Below, one piece after another: positions 32,960 to 43,105 of a stretch of DNA of 64,000 nucleotides. Within the stretch, counting starts at the first letter, position 1; every line of letters begins with the position of its first letter. The position numbers and the translations under genes are program-made. The notes below the pieces were generated by a model. It did no database searches, was not told where the DNA came from, and was given only the letters and a program-made list of their open reading frames with translations. Location of the stretch: assembly GCF_900106035.1 (NCBI RefSeq), contig NZ_FNUC01000003.1, forward strand, positions 1,488,001 to 1,552,000, written 5' to 3'. The DNA comes from Jiangella alba. Its GTDB lineage: Bacteria > Actinomycetota > Actinomycetes > Jiangellales > Jiangellaceae.

Positions 32960-33610
32960 CTACGTCTGCGGCTGCAGCGCGAGCAGCTCGTCGAGGTGAC
33001 CTTCGACATACGGCAGCGCCTCGGCGACGGTGACCCGGCGGCCCAGCTCCTGCGACAGCGTGGTGGTGCCGGCGTCGCTGATGCCGCAGGCGACGATGCG
33101 GTCGTACCAGCCGAGGTCGTTGTCGCAGTTGAGGGCGAAGCCGTGCATGGTGACGCCCTGGGCGACGCGCAGCCCGACGGCGCCCAGCTTGCGGTCGGGG
33201 GCGCCGTCGCCGGGCTGGATCCAGACGCCGCTGCGGCCGTCGACCCGGACCGCGTCGACGCCGAAGTCGCGGCAGACGTCGAGCATGAGCTGCTCGACGC
33301 GGCGGACGTAGCCGATGACGTCGTATGGCTCGGGCAGCTTGAGGATCGGGTAGCCGGTGAGCTGACCCGGCCCGTGCCAGGTGATCTTGCCGCCGCGATC
33401 GACATCGATGACCGGCGCACCGGCATCCAGCAGCGGCCGTTCCTCGGGCGTGGTGCGCTTGCCCGCGGTGTAGACCGCCTCGTGTTCCAGCAGGACGACG
33501 GTGTCGCCGATCTCGCCGGCCACCCGTGCGGCGTGCAGCCGCCGCTGCTCGTCCCACGCCTCCTGATACGGCACGAACCCGTCATGCCGGATGATCCGTA
33601 GCTCGCCCAC
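32960..33610 (-). CDS. lipB: Octanoyl-[acyl carrier protein] transferase
   Basis: A 216-aa LipB from GTG 33610. It transfers octanoate from ACP to lipoyl domains. Family motifs are [13 protein letters not shown], the catalytic lysine in [25 protein letters not shown] and the catalytic cysteine in [18 protein letters not shown]. The frame continues upstream, but homology begins at [11 protein letters not shown]. It is divergent from the LLM oxidoreductase gene, only 59 bp away, so promoters must overlap. Confidence 0.94.
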   Translation of the reverse strand: MGELRIIRHDGFVPYQEAWDEQRRLHAARVAGEIGDTVVLLEHEAVYTAGKRTTPEERPLLDAGAPVIDVDRGGKITWHGPGQLTGYPILKLPEPYDVIGYVRRVEQLMLDVCRDFGVDAVRVDGRSGVWIQPGDGAPDRKLGAVGLRVAQGVTMHGFALNCDNDLGWYDRIVACGISDAGTTTLSQELGRRVTVAEALPYVEGHLDELLALQPQT

Positions 33611-33669
33611 GGACGTCGAGCCTACGCCCGCCGGGAAGTCCTGCGGCAACCGCGCGGTTGGCACCTGTC

Positions 33670-34683
<1,014 letters not shown>

Positions 34684-34775
34684 CGCGTCCCACCCACACT
34701 GACGTTTCGGCGTGCCCCGGAAGGGCGCGGCCGTTACGTTGAAACGCGACATTGCTGTGGGTGAAGAGAGGAGAA

Positions 34776-36524
34776 GTGCCCCTACGGGGTACGCCATCCG
34801 ACGTGACTGCTGAACGAGGAACGACCACCACCTCCCGCTCCGACGCGTCATCCGCCGCGGAGAGACGTCCGACCGACAAGATCGTCTTCGGCATCGCCGG
34901 CGGCATCGTGCTCGCGTTCGTGATCTGGGGCTTCGTCGACACCGACTCGCTGGCCAGCGCCTCGTCCGAGGCGTTGTCGTGGATCACGCACAACGCCGGC
35001 TGGGCGTTCGCGCTGACCGCCACCGGGTTCGTCGTCTTCATTCTCTGGGTGGCGTTCAGCCGGTATGGGCGCATTCCGCTCGGCGCCGACGGCGAGCGGC
35101 CGGAGTTCCGCACGTCCTCCTGGGTCGCGATGATGTTCAGCGCCGGCATGGGCATCGGCCTGATGTTCTTCGGCGTCAACGAGCCGCTGACGTTCTTCAC
35201 CACCGACCCCGTGCCGGGGACCGGCGAGCCGGAGAGCATCGAGGCGATGAACACCGCCATGGCCACGACGCTGTTCCACTGGACGCTGCACCCGTGGGCC
35301 ATCTACGCCGTCGTCGGCCTGGCCATCGCCTACGGCACGTTCAGGCGCGGCCGCAGCCAGCTGATCAGCTCGGTGTTCACGCCGCTGCTGGGACGGCGGC
35401 GCATCGAGGGCGGCTTCGGCCGGGCGATCAACGTCTTCGCGATCTTCGCGACGGTGTTCGGCACGGCCGCGTCGCTGGGCCTGGGCGCGCTGCAGATCGG
35501 CAGCGGCCTGCAGGAGGTCGGCTGGCTCAACGACGTGAGCACCGGGCTGCTGGTGGCGATCATCGCCGTGCTGACGTTCGCGTTCGTCGCGTCGGCGGTG
35601 TCGGGCATCGAGCGCGGCATCCAGTGGCTGTCCAACACGAACATGGTGCTGGCCGCGGTGCTGGCGTTCTTCGTGTTCGTCGCCGGCCCGACGATCTTCA
35701 TCCTCAACCTGCTCCCGACCGCCATCGGCGACTACTTCGCCGACCTCGCCGAGATGGCCGCCCGCACCGAGGCCAGCGGCGGCGACGCCATGCAGGAGTG
35801 GGTGTCCGGCTGGACGATCTTCTACTGGGCCTGGTGGATGTCGTGGACCCCGTTCGTCGGCATGTTCATCGCCCGCATCAGCCGCGGCCGCACCATCAGG
35901 CAGTTCGTCGTGGGTGTCCTGCTGGTGCCCAGCGTCGTCAGCGTGGTCTGGTTCTGCATCTTCGGCGGCACCGCCATCGACCTGCAGCGCGGCGGCGAGG
36001 ACATCGCCGGCACCGCGGAGAATCCGACCGGGCAGGAGGAACAGCTGTTCTCCGTGCTGCAACACCTGCCGATCACGACGATCGCCAGCGTGCTGGTGAT
36101 GCTGCTGGTGGCGATCTTCTTCGTGTCGGGCGCCGACGCCGCGTCCATCGTCACCGGCACGCTGTCGCAACGCGGGTCGATCGAGCCGTCGAAGGGCGTG
36201 GTCGTCTTCTGGGGGCTGCTCATGGGGGCCGTGGCGGCGATCATGCTGATGATCGGCGAGGGCGGCTCGACGGCCTTGGACGGCCTGCAGAACATCACCA
36301 TCCTGGCCGGGGCGCCGTTCATGCTGGTGATGGTCGGCGTCTGCGTGGCGCTGGCCAAGGACCTGCGCACCGATCCGATGATGCTGCGCGAGGACCGCGG
36401 CGTCGAGGCCGTCGAGCAGGCCGTCGACTACGGGCTGGAACGCTACGACGGTGAGTTCCACCTGCAGGTGAAGAGCGGCGTCGACGGCGTGGCGCCGGGG
36501 GACGATCCAGAGCCGCGCCGCTGA
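34776..36524 (+). CDS. BCCT family betaine/choline/carnitine transporter
   Basis: A 582-aa transporter with about twelve membrane helices. The BCCT signature is strong: FYWAWWMSWTPFVGMFIARI followed by SRGRTIRQFVVGV. An early MFSAGMGIGLMFFGVNEPL segment carries the Gly-rich substrate loop. BCCT carriers bring in compatible solutes such as glycine betaine, driven by sodium or protons. GTG 34776 has GAGGAG close by (2-nt spacing); GTG 34803 is the alternative. No osmo-sensing C-terminal extension is obvious beyond a short acidic tail. Confidence 0.93.
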   Translation: MPLRGTPSDVTAERGTTTTSRSDASSAAERRPTDKIVFGIAGGIVLAFVIWGFVDTDSLASASSEALSWITHNAGWAFALTATGFVVFILWVAFSRYGRIPLGADGERPEFRTSSWVAMMFSAGMGIGLMFFGVNEPLTFFTTDPVPGTGEPESIEAMNTAMATTLFHWTLHPWAIYAVVGLAIAYGTFRRGRSQLISSVFTPLLGRRRIEGGFGRAINVFAIFATVFGTAASLGLGALQIGSGLQEVGWLNDVSTGLLVAIIAVLTFAFVASAVSGIERGIQWLSNTNMVLAAVLAFFVFVAGPTIFILNLLPTAIGDYFADLAEMAARTEASGGDAMQEWVSGWTIFYWAWWMSWTPFVGMFIARISRGRTIRQFVVGVLLVPSVVSVVWFCIFGGTAIDLQRGGEDIAGTAENPTGQEEQLFSVLQHLPITTIASVLVMLLVAIFFVSGADAASIVTGTLSQRGSIEPSKGVVVFWGLLMGAVAAIMLMIGEGGSTALDGLQNITILAGAPFMLVMVGVCVALAKDLRTDPMMLREDRGVEAVEQAVDYGLERYDGEFHLQVKSGVDGVAPGDDPEPRR

Positions 36525-36527
36525 GAC

Positions 36528-37244
36528 TCAGAGGCGTTCGGCGGGGAGCGCGGTCTCCTTGGCCTCCCCGCCGGACGCCTCGACCAGGTAGCCGCCGGCG
36601 CCGTCGCGCTCGGTGAACACGCCGGCCGGCTCGGTGCCGCGGTACAGCACGCCGGCGCCGTCGTCGGTGGCGAACGACGTGGGCAGCTCGCCACTGGCGA
36701 CCATGCGGTGCAGCAGCGGCCGGCGCTGCTCCTCGGAGTCGTAGTGGACGCCGTTGCCGTACGGCAGCAGCGCGAGGCCGTCGGTGACGGCGCGCAACTG
36801 CGGGCCGAAGGAGTCGGTGGGGCCGCCGACGTGCCAGCAGATCGAGCCGGCCGACACCCCGGCCAGCACGACGCCGGCCTCCCACGCCTCGCGCATGACG
36901 TCGTCGAGGCCGTGCAGCCGCCACATCGCCAGCAGCCCGGCGACCGACCCGCCGCCGACCCACAGCACGTCCTGCGCCAGCACGTGCGCCCGGATGTCCT
37001 CGACGTTCGGCATCGGGAACAGGCTCAGGTGCGACACGTCGACCGACCAGCCGGCGAACGCCGCGTACGTCCGCTGCACGTAGAGCGTGCTGTCGCCGGA
37101 CGCCGTGGGGACGAAGCACAGCTTCGGCCGCTCGGCCTCGGTGAGCTGCAGCGCGAGCCGCGCCAGCCCGGCCGGGCGGAGGTTCTCGCGCGCGTCGTAC
37201 GCGAACCCGCCGCTGGTGGCGAGGATCGTCGGCGTGCGGGTCAT
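36528..37244 (-). CDS. Peptidase E-like serine peptidase (S51 family)
   Basis: A 238-aa protein from ATG 37244 with AGGAGG 4 nt upstream. The nucleophile elbow is LAGVSAGSICW. An oxyanion glycine run lies in DVLWVGGGSVAGLLAMW, and acidic/His residues in LPYGNGVHYDSEEQRRPLL. S51 members include alpha-aspartyl dipeptidase and cyanophycinase; length and motifs suit the peptidase E branch. ATGA overlap with the upstream DedA-like gene shows a two-gene operon. Confidence 0.85.
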   Translation of the reverse strand: MTRTPTILATSGGFAYDARENLRPAGLARLALQLTEAERPKLCFVPTASGDSTLYVQRTYAAFAGWSVDVSHLSLFPMPNVEDIRAHVLAQDVLWVGGGSVAGLLAMWRLHGLDDVMREAWEAGVVLAGVSAGSICWHVGGPTDSFGPQLRAVTDGLALLPYGNGVHYDSEEQRRPLLHRMVASGELPTSFATDDGAGVLYRGTEPAGVFTERDGAGGYLVEASGGEAKETALPAERL

Positions 37245-37762
37245 CGGGCCTCCTGGTCGGGGACGAGCGGGCGGCGGGCGCGCCGACGACGGTAGCCGAT
37301 GACCGCCGTCACGACGGCGACGGCCGCGACCAGCGCCGCCGTGGCCGCCAGTGGCGCCGCCGACGCCACCGTCACCGCTCCCCAGATGACGCCCAGGCCG
37401 CCGACCGTCCAGATGACCGCCCACAGGGCCGACCCGACGAGCATGGCGGCGAGGTAGCGGCCGAACGGCATGCGGGTGGCGCCGGCGACCGCGTTGACCG
37501 CCGTCTGCACGCCGATCGTCAAGAACGAAAGTGTGACGGCGACCGGCCCGTAGCGCCCGACGATCCGCTCGGCGCGGTGTAGCCGGTCGCGGCCGAGGCG
37601 CTCGCCCCAGCCCGACCGCGCGATGCCCGTCCCCGCGGCCCGGCCCAGCCAGTACGTGGCCTGAGCTCGGGCGACGACGATGCCGAACATGACGGCGATG
37701 CCCAGCCAGAGCGGCAGGCCGAACGGGCTCTCGGGCGCGGCGAGCGGCGTGACCCCGTCCAT
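37241..37762 (-). CDS. DedA/VTT family membrane protein
   Basis: A 173-aa membrane protein from ATG 37762. It has a VTT-type layout: ARAQATYWLGRAAGTG, then RAERIVGRYGPVAVTLSFLT and VNAVAGATRMPFGRYLAA with re-entrant hydrophobic stretches. DedA proteins are undecaprenyl-phosphate or phospholipid flippase-like and support envelope homeostasis. The sequence lacks some conserved acidic residues of classical DedA. It is followed by an overlapping peptidase gene. Confidence 0.7.
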   Translation of the reverse strand: MDGVTPLAAPESPFGLPLWLGIAVMFGIVVARAQATYWLGRAAGTGIARSGWGERLGRDRLHRAERIVGRYGPVAVTLSFLTIGVQTAVNAVAGATRMPFGRYLAAMLVGSALWAVIWTVGGLGVIWGAVTVASAAPLAATAALVAAVAVVTAVIGYRRRRARRPLVPDQEAR

Positions 37763-37784
37763 GTCTCCGATCGTAATCAGCTTC

Positions 37785-37840
37785 GTGACACGGCCGATGC
37801 GGCATCCGTGCGCCAGGTTGTGACACGGCCGATGCGGCAT
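37785..37840. promoter_or_regulatory. Pair of 21-bp direct repeats in a divergent promoter
   Basis: GTGACACGGCCGATGCGGCAT occurs at 37785-37805 and again at 37820-37840, exactly 35 bp apart start to start. It lies between the DedA-like gene (minus) and the pseudokinase gene (plus), with no other gene between. Such spacing suits a dimeric regulator bound on one face of DNA, but no known operator matches. Confidence 0.5.
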
Positions 37841-37869
37841 TCGGGCGTGGGGTTTGCAACGATAAGCAA

Positions 37870-39696
37870 ATGCAGGGTCTCGAGACTCCCGCGGGTTACA
37901 CGATCACCCGGCGGCTCGGCTCCGACGCGTCGGCCATGTACCTCGCGCGAGAGGACGCCACCGGTGCGTCCGTGACCCTGCGCTTCGTCGGCCAGGTCGG
38001 TCCGCAGGTGCGCGATCGGCTGCGGCTGGCCGCGCAGGCCCTGCGTACCGTCGACCACCCGCACGTCATCCCGTTCCTCGACGTCGTCGACGGTCCCGGC
38101 GGCATCGTCGTCGTGCTGGGCGCCGCCGAGGGCGGCAGCCTGGCCGGCATCATCGGCGCCCGCGGCGTGCTGCCGGCCGGCGAGGTCGTCACGGCGTGCG
38201 CGCCGGTCGCCGAGGGGCTGGCCGAGCTCCACCGCCGCGGCATCGTGCACGGCGACCTCACCCTCGACGACCTCGTCTTCAGCCTCGACGGCCGGCCCAT
38301 GGTCGCCGGCGTCGGGCTGGTGCAGGCCGGCGTGCCGCTGCGGGTCGGCCAGCGGGCCCGTCCGGTGCCGCCGGAGGTCCAGGCCGGTTCGCCGCCCGGG
38401 CCGCCGGCCGACGTGTACGGGCTGGTCACGGCCGCGGTGGTGGCGCTGACAGGGTACCTGCCGTCCGCGCGGCTGGCGCTGCCCGCCGTCCCGCCGGCCA
38501 CGCAGGCGCTGCTGGCCAGCGCGCTCGACCCCGCGCCGAACCGGCGTCCGCCCGTCAGCAGCATCGGCAACGTGTTCTTCGCCGTGGCCGACCCCGCGCC
38601 CGTCGAGCTGGTCCTCGAGGAGAACCACGCCACTACCGGCACCATGCGGCGCGTCGTCGACGCCCCGGTCATGGGCGCCGACGACGACGTCGCCGCGTTC
38701 ATGGGCCGCTCCACCTCGACCGGCCGCCGCGCGCGTCGTCGCGCGGAGGCGCCCGAGCCGTCCGAGGCGCTGCCGTCCGGCGCTGTGGGCGGTCTGGCGG
38801 CGCCGGCGGGTGCCGGCCCGGCCACGGTGCCCGGAGGGGCCGGGGCGAGCCCCACGGCGCCCACCGGCCCCATCCGCACGCCGCGCCGTGGACGTCGCGG
38901 CCGTAGCGAGGAACCGCCGCCGTCGGGCCCGCCCTCGGGTCCGCCGACGGGCCCGGCAGCGGCTCCGCCCTCGGGCCCGCCGCCCGGCGAGCGTCCCCCC
39001 GCCCGCCGTCCCGCGGCTGCGGCTCCGGGCGGCCGCGCGGCCGCGGCCGCGGCCGCTCCGGCGGCGAAGGAGTCCCGCCGGGGCGCCCCACCGCCCCCCG
39101 ACGACGACGCCCCGCCGAAACGCAAGGACCGCCTCTGGATCGTCAGCACCCTGGTGGCGCTCCTGCTGGTCGCGGGCGTGGCGATCGTCGGCTGGCGCAT
39201 CTTCGGCGATGACACCCCGACCGACGGCCCGGCCAGCGGCTCCAGCCCCGACTCCGAGGCGTCGACCGACCTCTGCGGCGGTCCGCAGCCCGCGCCCACC
39301 GTCCCGCCGCCCACCGTCACCGACTGGACCCAGGAGGTGCAGCGCCTGTACTCGCTGCGGGCGCAGGCGTTCGAGGACGGCGACCCCGAGCTGCTCTGCC
39401 AGGTGCACGCCCCCACCAACCCGACCCTCACCGACGACGCCGAACTGCTCCAGGAGTACGACGACGCCGGCGTCCACACCGACGGCCTCACCTTCGAGGT
39501 CGTCAACGCCGAGGTCGTGTCCCAGGAAGGCGGCCGGGCGACGGTCACCATCACCCAGCGCACGCCCCCCTACACCCTCGTCGACGACGACGGCGGGGTC
39601 GAGCAGGAGATGGAAGGCTTCGAGGAGCAGACCTGGGAGGCCGACCTCGTCGCGGTCGCCAATCCCGACGGCACCAGCTCCTGGCGCTTCGGCTAG
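37870..39696 (+). CDS. Membrane pseudokinase (Ser/Thr-kinase-like)
   Basis: A 608-aa protein. Residues 1-265 have a protein-kinase fold but degenerate catalysis. The beta-3 strand reads GASVTLRFVG without the ATP-binding Lys. The catalytic loop is GIVHGDLTLDDLVF (HGD in place of HRD, Asp in place of Asn). DFG is replaced by MVAGVG. Then comes a long Pro/Ala/Gly-rich linker (about 290-415), a helix (LWIVSTLVALLLVAGVAIVG, about 423-443) and an extracytoplasmic domain of about 160 residues. It probably signals or scaffolds without phosphorylating. PknB-like architecture. Confidence 0.82.
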   Translation: MQGLETPAGYTITRRLGSDASAMYLAREDATGASVTLRFVGQVGPQVRDRLRLAAQALRTVDHPHVIPFLDVVDGPGGIVVVLGAAEGGSLAGIIGARGVLPAGEVVTACAPVAEGLAELHRRGIVHGDLTLDDLVFSLDGRPMVAGVGLVQAGVPLRVGQRARPVPPEVQAGSPPGPPADVYGLVTAAVVALTGYLPSARLALPAVPPATQALLASALDPAPNRRPPVSSIGNVFFAVADPAPVELVLEENHATTGTMRRVVDAPVMGADDDVAAFMGRSTSTGRRARRRAEAPEPSEALPSGAVGGLAAPAGAGPATVPGGAGASPTAPTGPIRTPRRGRRGRSEEPPPSGPPSGPPTGPAAAPPSGPPPGERPPARRPAAAAPGGRAAAAAAAPAAKESRRGAPPPPDDDAPPKRKDRLWIVSTLVALLLVAGVAIVGWRIFGDDTPTDGPASGSSPDSEASTDLCGGPQPAPTVPPPTVTDWTQEVQRLYSLRAQAFEDGDPELLCQVHAPTNPTLTDDAELLQEYDDAGVHTDGLTFEVVNAEVVSQEGGRATVTITQRTPPYTLVDDDGGVEQEMEGFEEQTWEADLVAVANPDGTSSWRFG

Positions 39697-39715
39697 CCCG
39701 CGCCCTTCGCGGTGC

Positions 39716-39777
39716 GACGTTGTCGGTGCCCGCCCGTAGGGTGGGCACCCTCCCTAGAGGGGCGGGTCATACCTACC
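39716..39777. repeat. Dispersed palindromic repeat B, copy
   Basis: Reads CGACGTTGTCGGTGCCCGCC, then a GTAGGGTGGGCACCCTCCCT core and GAGGGGCGGGTCATACCTAC. It is nearly identical to 50469-50530 and is the reverse complement of 27142-27201. It starts 19 nt after the pseudokinase stop. Confidence 0.85.
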
Positions 39778-39889
39778 CCAACGCGACGCTCGCGCAGCGC
39801 CCTCGTTGACCCGCGGTCCGCGCCGCTTCCATGCCAGGTCGCCGGTCCCAGGCCGGCTGCTGGGCGACGTGCCCTGGCTCTCGCGCCAT

Positions 39890-39937
39890 GATCATCCAGG
39901 TTTTGGGGTGCTATCACGCCCCGAAACCTGGATGATC
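39890..39937. repeat. Hairpin repeat with arms GATCATCCAGGTTT
   Basis: GATCATCCAGGTTT at 39890-39903 is perfectly complementary to 39924-39937. The pairing extends inward through TGGGG...CCCCG with small mismatches. It could act as a terminator for the convergent flanking genes or be another dispersed palindromic element. Confidence 0.7.
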
Positions 39938-40320
39938 TTGGAGCAGCACCGGCCAGCGAACACCAACCCACAGCGGAGTCGGTAGCCGACCCACGAGCGG
40001 ACCAGGCTGCGGCCAGCGGACCGGGACCAACAGCGGAGTCGGTAGCCAATCCCACCCAGCGAGGGTGAGAGGCCGGCGGGGCTGAGGTGGCACAGAGGTA
40101 GGAGCCGGGCCCATTGTTCGGCCGGCCCCCTGACGCTGCTTTTCACGGGGGCGCGGGCGGCCGGGTCAAGCGGTCCTCTCGTCGCGCGAAGCGCCAACAC
40201 AGAGGTCCGCTTGAGGCGGCCTCCCGCGCCCCCGACCATCGAGAGCAGCAGGGGGCAGGCCAACGGTACGAACCCAGCCAACGAGACCCCAACGAACCGA
40301 GACCCCAACGAATCGAGACC

Positions 40321-41211
40321 TCACAGAGCGGAGCGAATGATCGCCCGCACCTCCGGATGCTCGAACTCGAACCCGGCCTCGCTGAGCCGCGTCGGCACGA
40401 CGCGCAGGCTGCCGAGCAGTTCCGACGACGCCTGGCCGATGGCGATCTGCAGGGCGAACCCGGGCACGGGCAGCAGCCGCGGCCGGTGCAGTTCGGCCGC
40501 GAGCACCCGGCTGAACTCGCCGTTCGACACCGGCTCGGGCGCCGTCACGTTGTAGGGGCCGACGCAGCCGTGCTGCTCGACGAGGAAGCGGAGGGCCCGC
40601 ACGGTGTCGTGCAGGGAGACGGGGCTCCAGAACTGCTCGCCGTTGCCGAAGTGGCCGCCCAGCCCGAGCCGGAACAGCGGCAGCAGCGGCTTCAGCGCCC
40701 CGCCGCCGGGCCCGATGACGAGGCCGAAGCGCGGGTGGCAGACGGCGATGTCGGCGGCGCGGGCGGGCTGGGCGGCGTGCTCCCAGTCCTGGCACAGGCC
40801 GGCGAGGAAGCCGTCGCCGGGACCGGACTCCTCGTCGAGCAGTTCGCGGCCGCGGTCGGGACCGTAGTAGCCCATCGCCGACGCGCAGACGAACACCCGC
40901 GGCCGTACGGACAGGCCCGTCAGCGCGGACGCGAGCACCGTCGTCGAGCGGATGCGGCTGTGGTGGAGCTGCCGCTTGAACCGGCGGGTCCAGCGGTGTG
41001 AGCCGACGTTGACGCCGCCGAGGTGCACGACGGCCTCGACGTCGGTGAGGCGGGCGAGGGGGACCACGCCCTGCTCGGGGTCCCACCGCGCCTCGTTCGC
41101 GGCCGCCGGGGCGTGCCGCACCAGCCGCACGACCTCGTGACCGGCGGACTCCAGCCCGGCGACCAGCGCCGACCCGACGAAACCGCTGGAGCCCGCGACA
41201 GCGACCCGCAC
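40321..41211 (-). CDS. SDR39U1/TIGR01777-type NAD(P)-dependent epimerase
   Basis: A 296-aa Rossmann protein. The dinucleotide loop is VAVAGSSGFVGSALVAGL, and SAMGYYGPDRGRELLDEESG carries the Tyr of the active site. The C-terminal GSLRVVPTRLSEAGFEFEHP is typical of TIGR01777 proteins. GTG at 41211 is 4 nt after the sucB stop, so it is co-transcribed with lpdA-sucB. Its substrate is unknown. Linkage with sucB/lipoate genes is common in actinobacteria. Confidence 0.88.
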   Translation of the reverse strand: MRVAVAGSSGFVGSALVAGLESAGHEVVRLVRHAPAAANEARWDPEQGVVPLARLTDVEAVVHLGGVNVGSHRWTRRFKRQLHHSRIRSTTVLASALTGLSVRPRVFVCASAMGYYGPDRGRELLDEESGPGDGFLAGLCQDWEHAAQPARAADIAVCHPRFGLVIGPGGGALKPLLPLFRLGLGGHFGNGEQFWSPVSLHDTVRALRFLVEQHGCVGPYNVTAPEPVSNGEFSRVLAAELHRPRLLPVPGFALQIAIGQASSELLGSLRVVPTRLSEAGFEFEHPEVRAIIRSAL

Positions 41212-41215
41212 GGGG

Positions 41216-43036
41216 TCAGAGGCCCAGGTCGGCCTCGAACCGTCCGCCCTGGAGCCGCTGCTTCACCGTGGTGAGGAAGCGGGCGGCGTCGGCGCCGTCG
41301 ACCAGCCGGTGGTCGTAGCTGAGCGCGAAGTACACCATGTGCCGGACGGCGATGGTCTCGCCCAGGTTGGGGTCGTCGATGACCATCGGACGCTTGACGA
41401 CGGCGCCGGTGCCGAGGATGGCGACCTGCGGCTGGAAGAAGATCGGCGTGTCGAACAGCGCGCCCCGGCTACCGGTGTTGGTCAGCGTGAACGTGCCGCC
41501 GGTGATCTCGTCGGGCGTCAGCTTGCCGGTGCGCGCCTTCTCGGCCACCTCGGCGATCTTGCGCGCCAGCCCGGCGATGTTGAGGTCGCCGGCGTCCTTG
41601 ACGACCGGCACCAGCAGGCCCTGCTCGGTGTCGACGGCGATGACGAGGTTCTCGCGGTCGTGGTAGGTGACCTCGCCCTTCTCGACGTCGATCGAGGCGT
41701 TGATCTTCGGGTGCTGCTTGAGCGCCTCGATCGCGGCCTTCGCGAAGAACGGCAGGAACGACAGCTTGACGCCCTCGCGCTGGGCGAAGTCGGCCTTGAC
41801 GCGGTCGCGCAGCCGGGCCAGCGTCGTGATGTCGATCTCGACGACGCTGGTGAGCTGCGCGGTCTCCTGCAGCGACTCGTGCACGCGCTTGGCGATGACC
41901 TTGCGCATGCGGGTCAGCTTCTCGGTGGTGCCCCGCAGCGGCGACGGCTCGACCGTCTCGGGCGCGGCGGCCGGCTGGGCCGCCGCAGGTGCGGCGGACG
42001 GGGCCGGCTGCGCGGCGGCGGCCTTCGCGGCCTCGGCCGCGGCCAGCACGTCCTGCTTGCGGACCCGGCCGCCGATGCCGGTGCCCTGGACGGTGCCGAG
42101 GTCGATGCCGTGCTGGCTGGCCAGCTTGCGCACCAGCGGCGTGACGTACGGGGTGCCGTTGCCGGACGGCGCCGCGGGGGCCGCCGGGGCCGGGGCCGGA
42201 GCGGCCAGGGCCGCTGCGGGCGGAGCCTGCGTGGCGGTCGCCTGCGGCCCCGGGGTCTGCGGCGCCTGCGGGACCGGAGCGGGTGCGGGGGTGGACGGGG
42301 CCGGCTGCGGCTCGGGGGCGGGCGCGGGCGCCGCCTCCTGGGCCGGCGCCGGTGCGGCGGGAGCGGGCGCCGCGGCGGCCGCGCCGTCACCCGTGCCGAC
42401 CAGCGCGAGCACCGCGCCGACCTCGACGGTCTCGTCCTCGGCGACCTTGATCTCCAGCAGCGTGCCACCGACCGGCGACGGGATCTCGGTGTCGACCTTG
42501 TCGGTGGAGATCTCGAGCAACGGCTCGTCGACGGCGACGGTGTCGCCCGGCTGCTTGAGCCAGCGGGTGACCGTGCCCTCGGTGACGCTCTCGCCCAGCG
42601 CCGGCAGCGTGACCTCGGTGCTCTCGCCGCCGCCGTTGCTCGCCGCCGCGGTGGGCGCCGGCTCGGCGGCGGGCGCCTCCTCAGCGGGCGCTTCAGCGGG
42701 AGCCGGCGCCTCCTCAGCGGGAGCTTCAGCCGTAGCAGCCTCCGCCGGAGCCTCCTCGGCCGCCTGGCCGCCGCTGCTGCCGTCGCCCGCGGACTCGCCC
42801 GCCTCACCGATGACCGCCAGCTCGGCGCCCACCTCGACGGTCTCGTCCTCGGCGACCTTGATCTCCAGCAGCGTGCCACCGACCGGCGACGGGATCTCGG
42901 TGTCGACCTTGTCGGTGGAGATCTCGAGCAACGGCTCGTCGACGGCGACCGTGTCACCCGGCTGCTTGAGCCAGCGGGTCACTGTGCCCTCGGTGACGCT
43001 CTCGCCGAGTGCGGGCAAGGTGACGGAGGTTGCCAT
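41216..43036 (-). CDS. sucB: 2-oxoglutarate dehydrogenase E2, dihydrolipoamide succinyltransferase
   Basis: A 606-aa E2 from ATG 43036. It has two lipoyl domains (residues 1-80 and about 140-217), each with the lipoylated Lys in [14 protein letters not shown], and Ala/Pro-rich hinges. A peripheral subunit-binding domain follows ([19 protein letters not shown]). The acyltransferase domain ends in [17 protein letters not shown] with the catalytic His and Asp. It transfers succinyl to CoA in the TCA cycle. E3 (lpdA) is directly upstream. In many actinobacteria the pyruvate and 2-oxoglutarate complexes share such an E2, so substrate choice is not certain. Confidence 0.93.
   Translation of the reverse strand: MATSVTLPALGESVTEGTVTRWLKQPGDTVAVDEPLLEISTDKVDTEIPSPVGGTLLEIKVAEDETVEVGAELAVIGEAGESAGDGSSGGQAAEEAPAEAATAEAPAEEAPAPAEAPAEEAPAAEPAPTAAASNGGGESTEVTLPALGESVTEGTVTRWLKQPGDTVAVDEPLLEISTDKVDTEIPSPVGGTLLEIKVAEDETVEVGAVLALVGTGDGAAAAAPAPAAPAPAQEAAPAPAPEPQPAPSTPAPAPVPQAPQTPGPQATATQAPPAAALAAPAPAPAAPAAPSGNGTPYVTPLVRKLASQHGIDLGTVQGTGIGGRVRKQDVLAAAEAAKAAAAQPAPSAAPAAAQPAAAPETVEPSPLRGTTEKLTRMRKVIAKRVHESLQETAQLTSVVEIDITTLARLRDRVKADFAQREGVKLSFLPFFAKAAIEALKQHPKINASIDVEKGEVTYHDRENLVIAVDTEQGLLVPVVKDAGDLNIAGLARKIAEVAEKARTGKLTPDEITGGTFTLTNTGSRGALFDTPIFFQPQVAILGTGAVVKRPMVIDDPNLGETIAVRHMVYFALSYDHRLVDGADAARFLTTVKQRLQGGRFEADLGL
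42411..43025 (-). repeat. Near-identical DNA of the two lipoyl domains
   Basis: Segments 42421-42536 and 42832-42947 (offset 411 bp, 137 codons) appear identical, and similarity extends on both sides with only a few silent changes. They encode the two lipoyl domains. This suggests recent duplication or ongoing gene conversion within sucB. Confidence 0.75.
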
Positions 43037-43105
43037 CGAATGTCCTCTCGAGTCCTACGTACGGTCCGTCGCTACAAGGCCGAGGCAAGCTTATGCCCCG
43101 GCAGG

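Larger units (their letters stand above)
39697..40320. other. 624-bp gene-free region packed with repeats
   Basis: No convincing gene. It holds repeat B (39716-39777), a hairpin with 14-bp arms (39890-39937), and two diverged 60-bp tandem units from 39951, each with CAGCGGAGTCGGTAGCC at 39971 and 40031. It also holds a 34-bp imperfect inverted repeat (40146-40179 with 40201-40234, four mismatches). Short tandem CGAGACCCCAACGAA units lie just before the epimerase gene. Frames here are simple-sequence artefacts. Confidence 0.75.
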
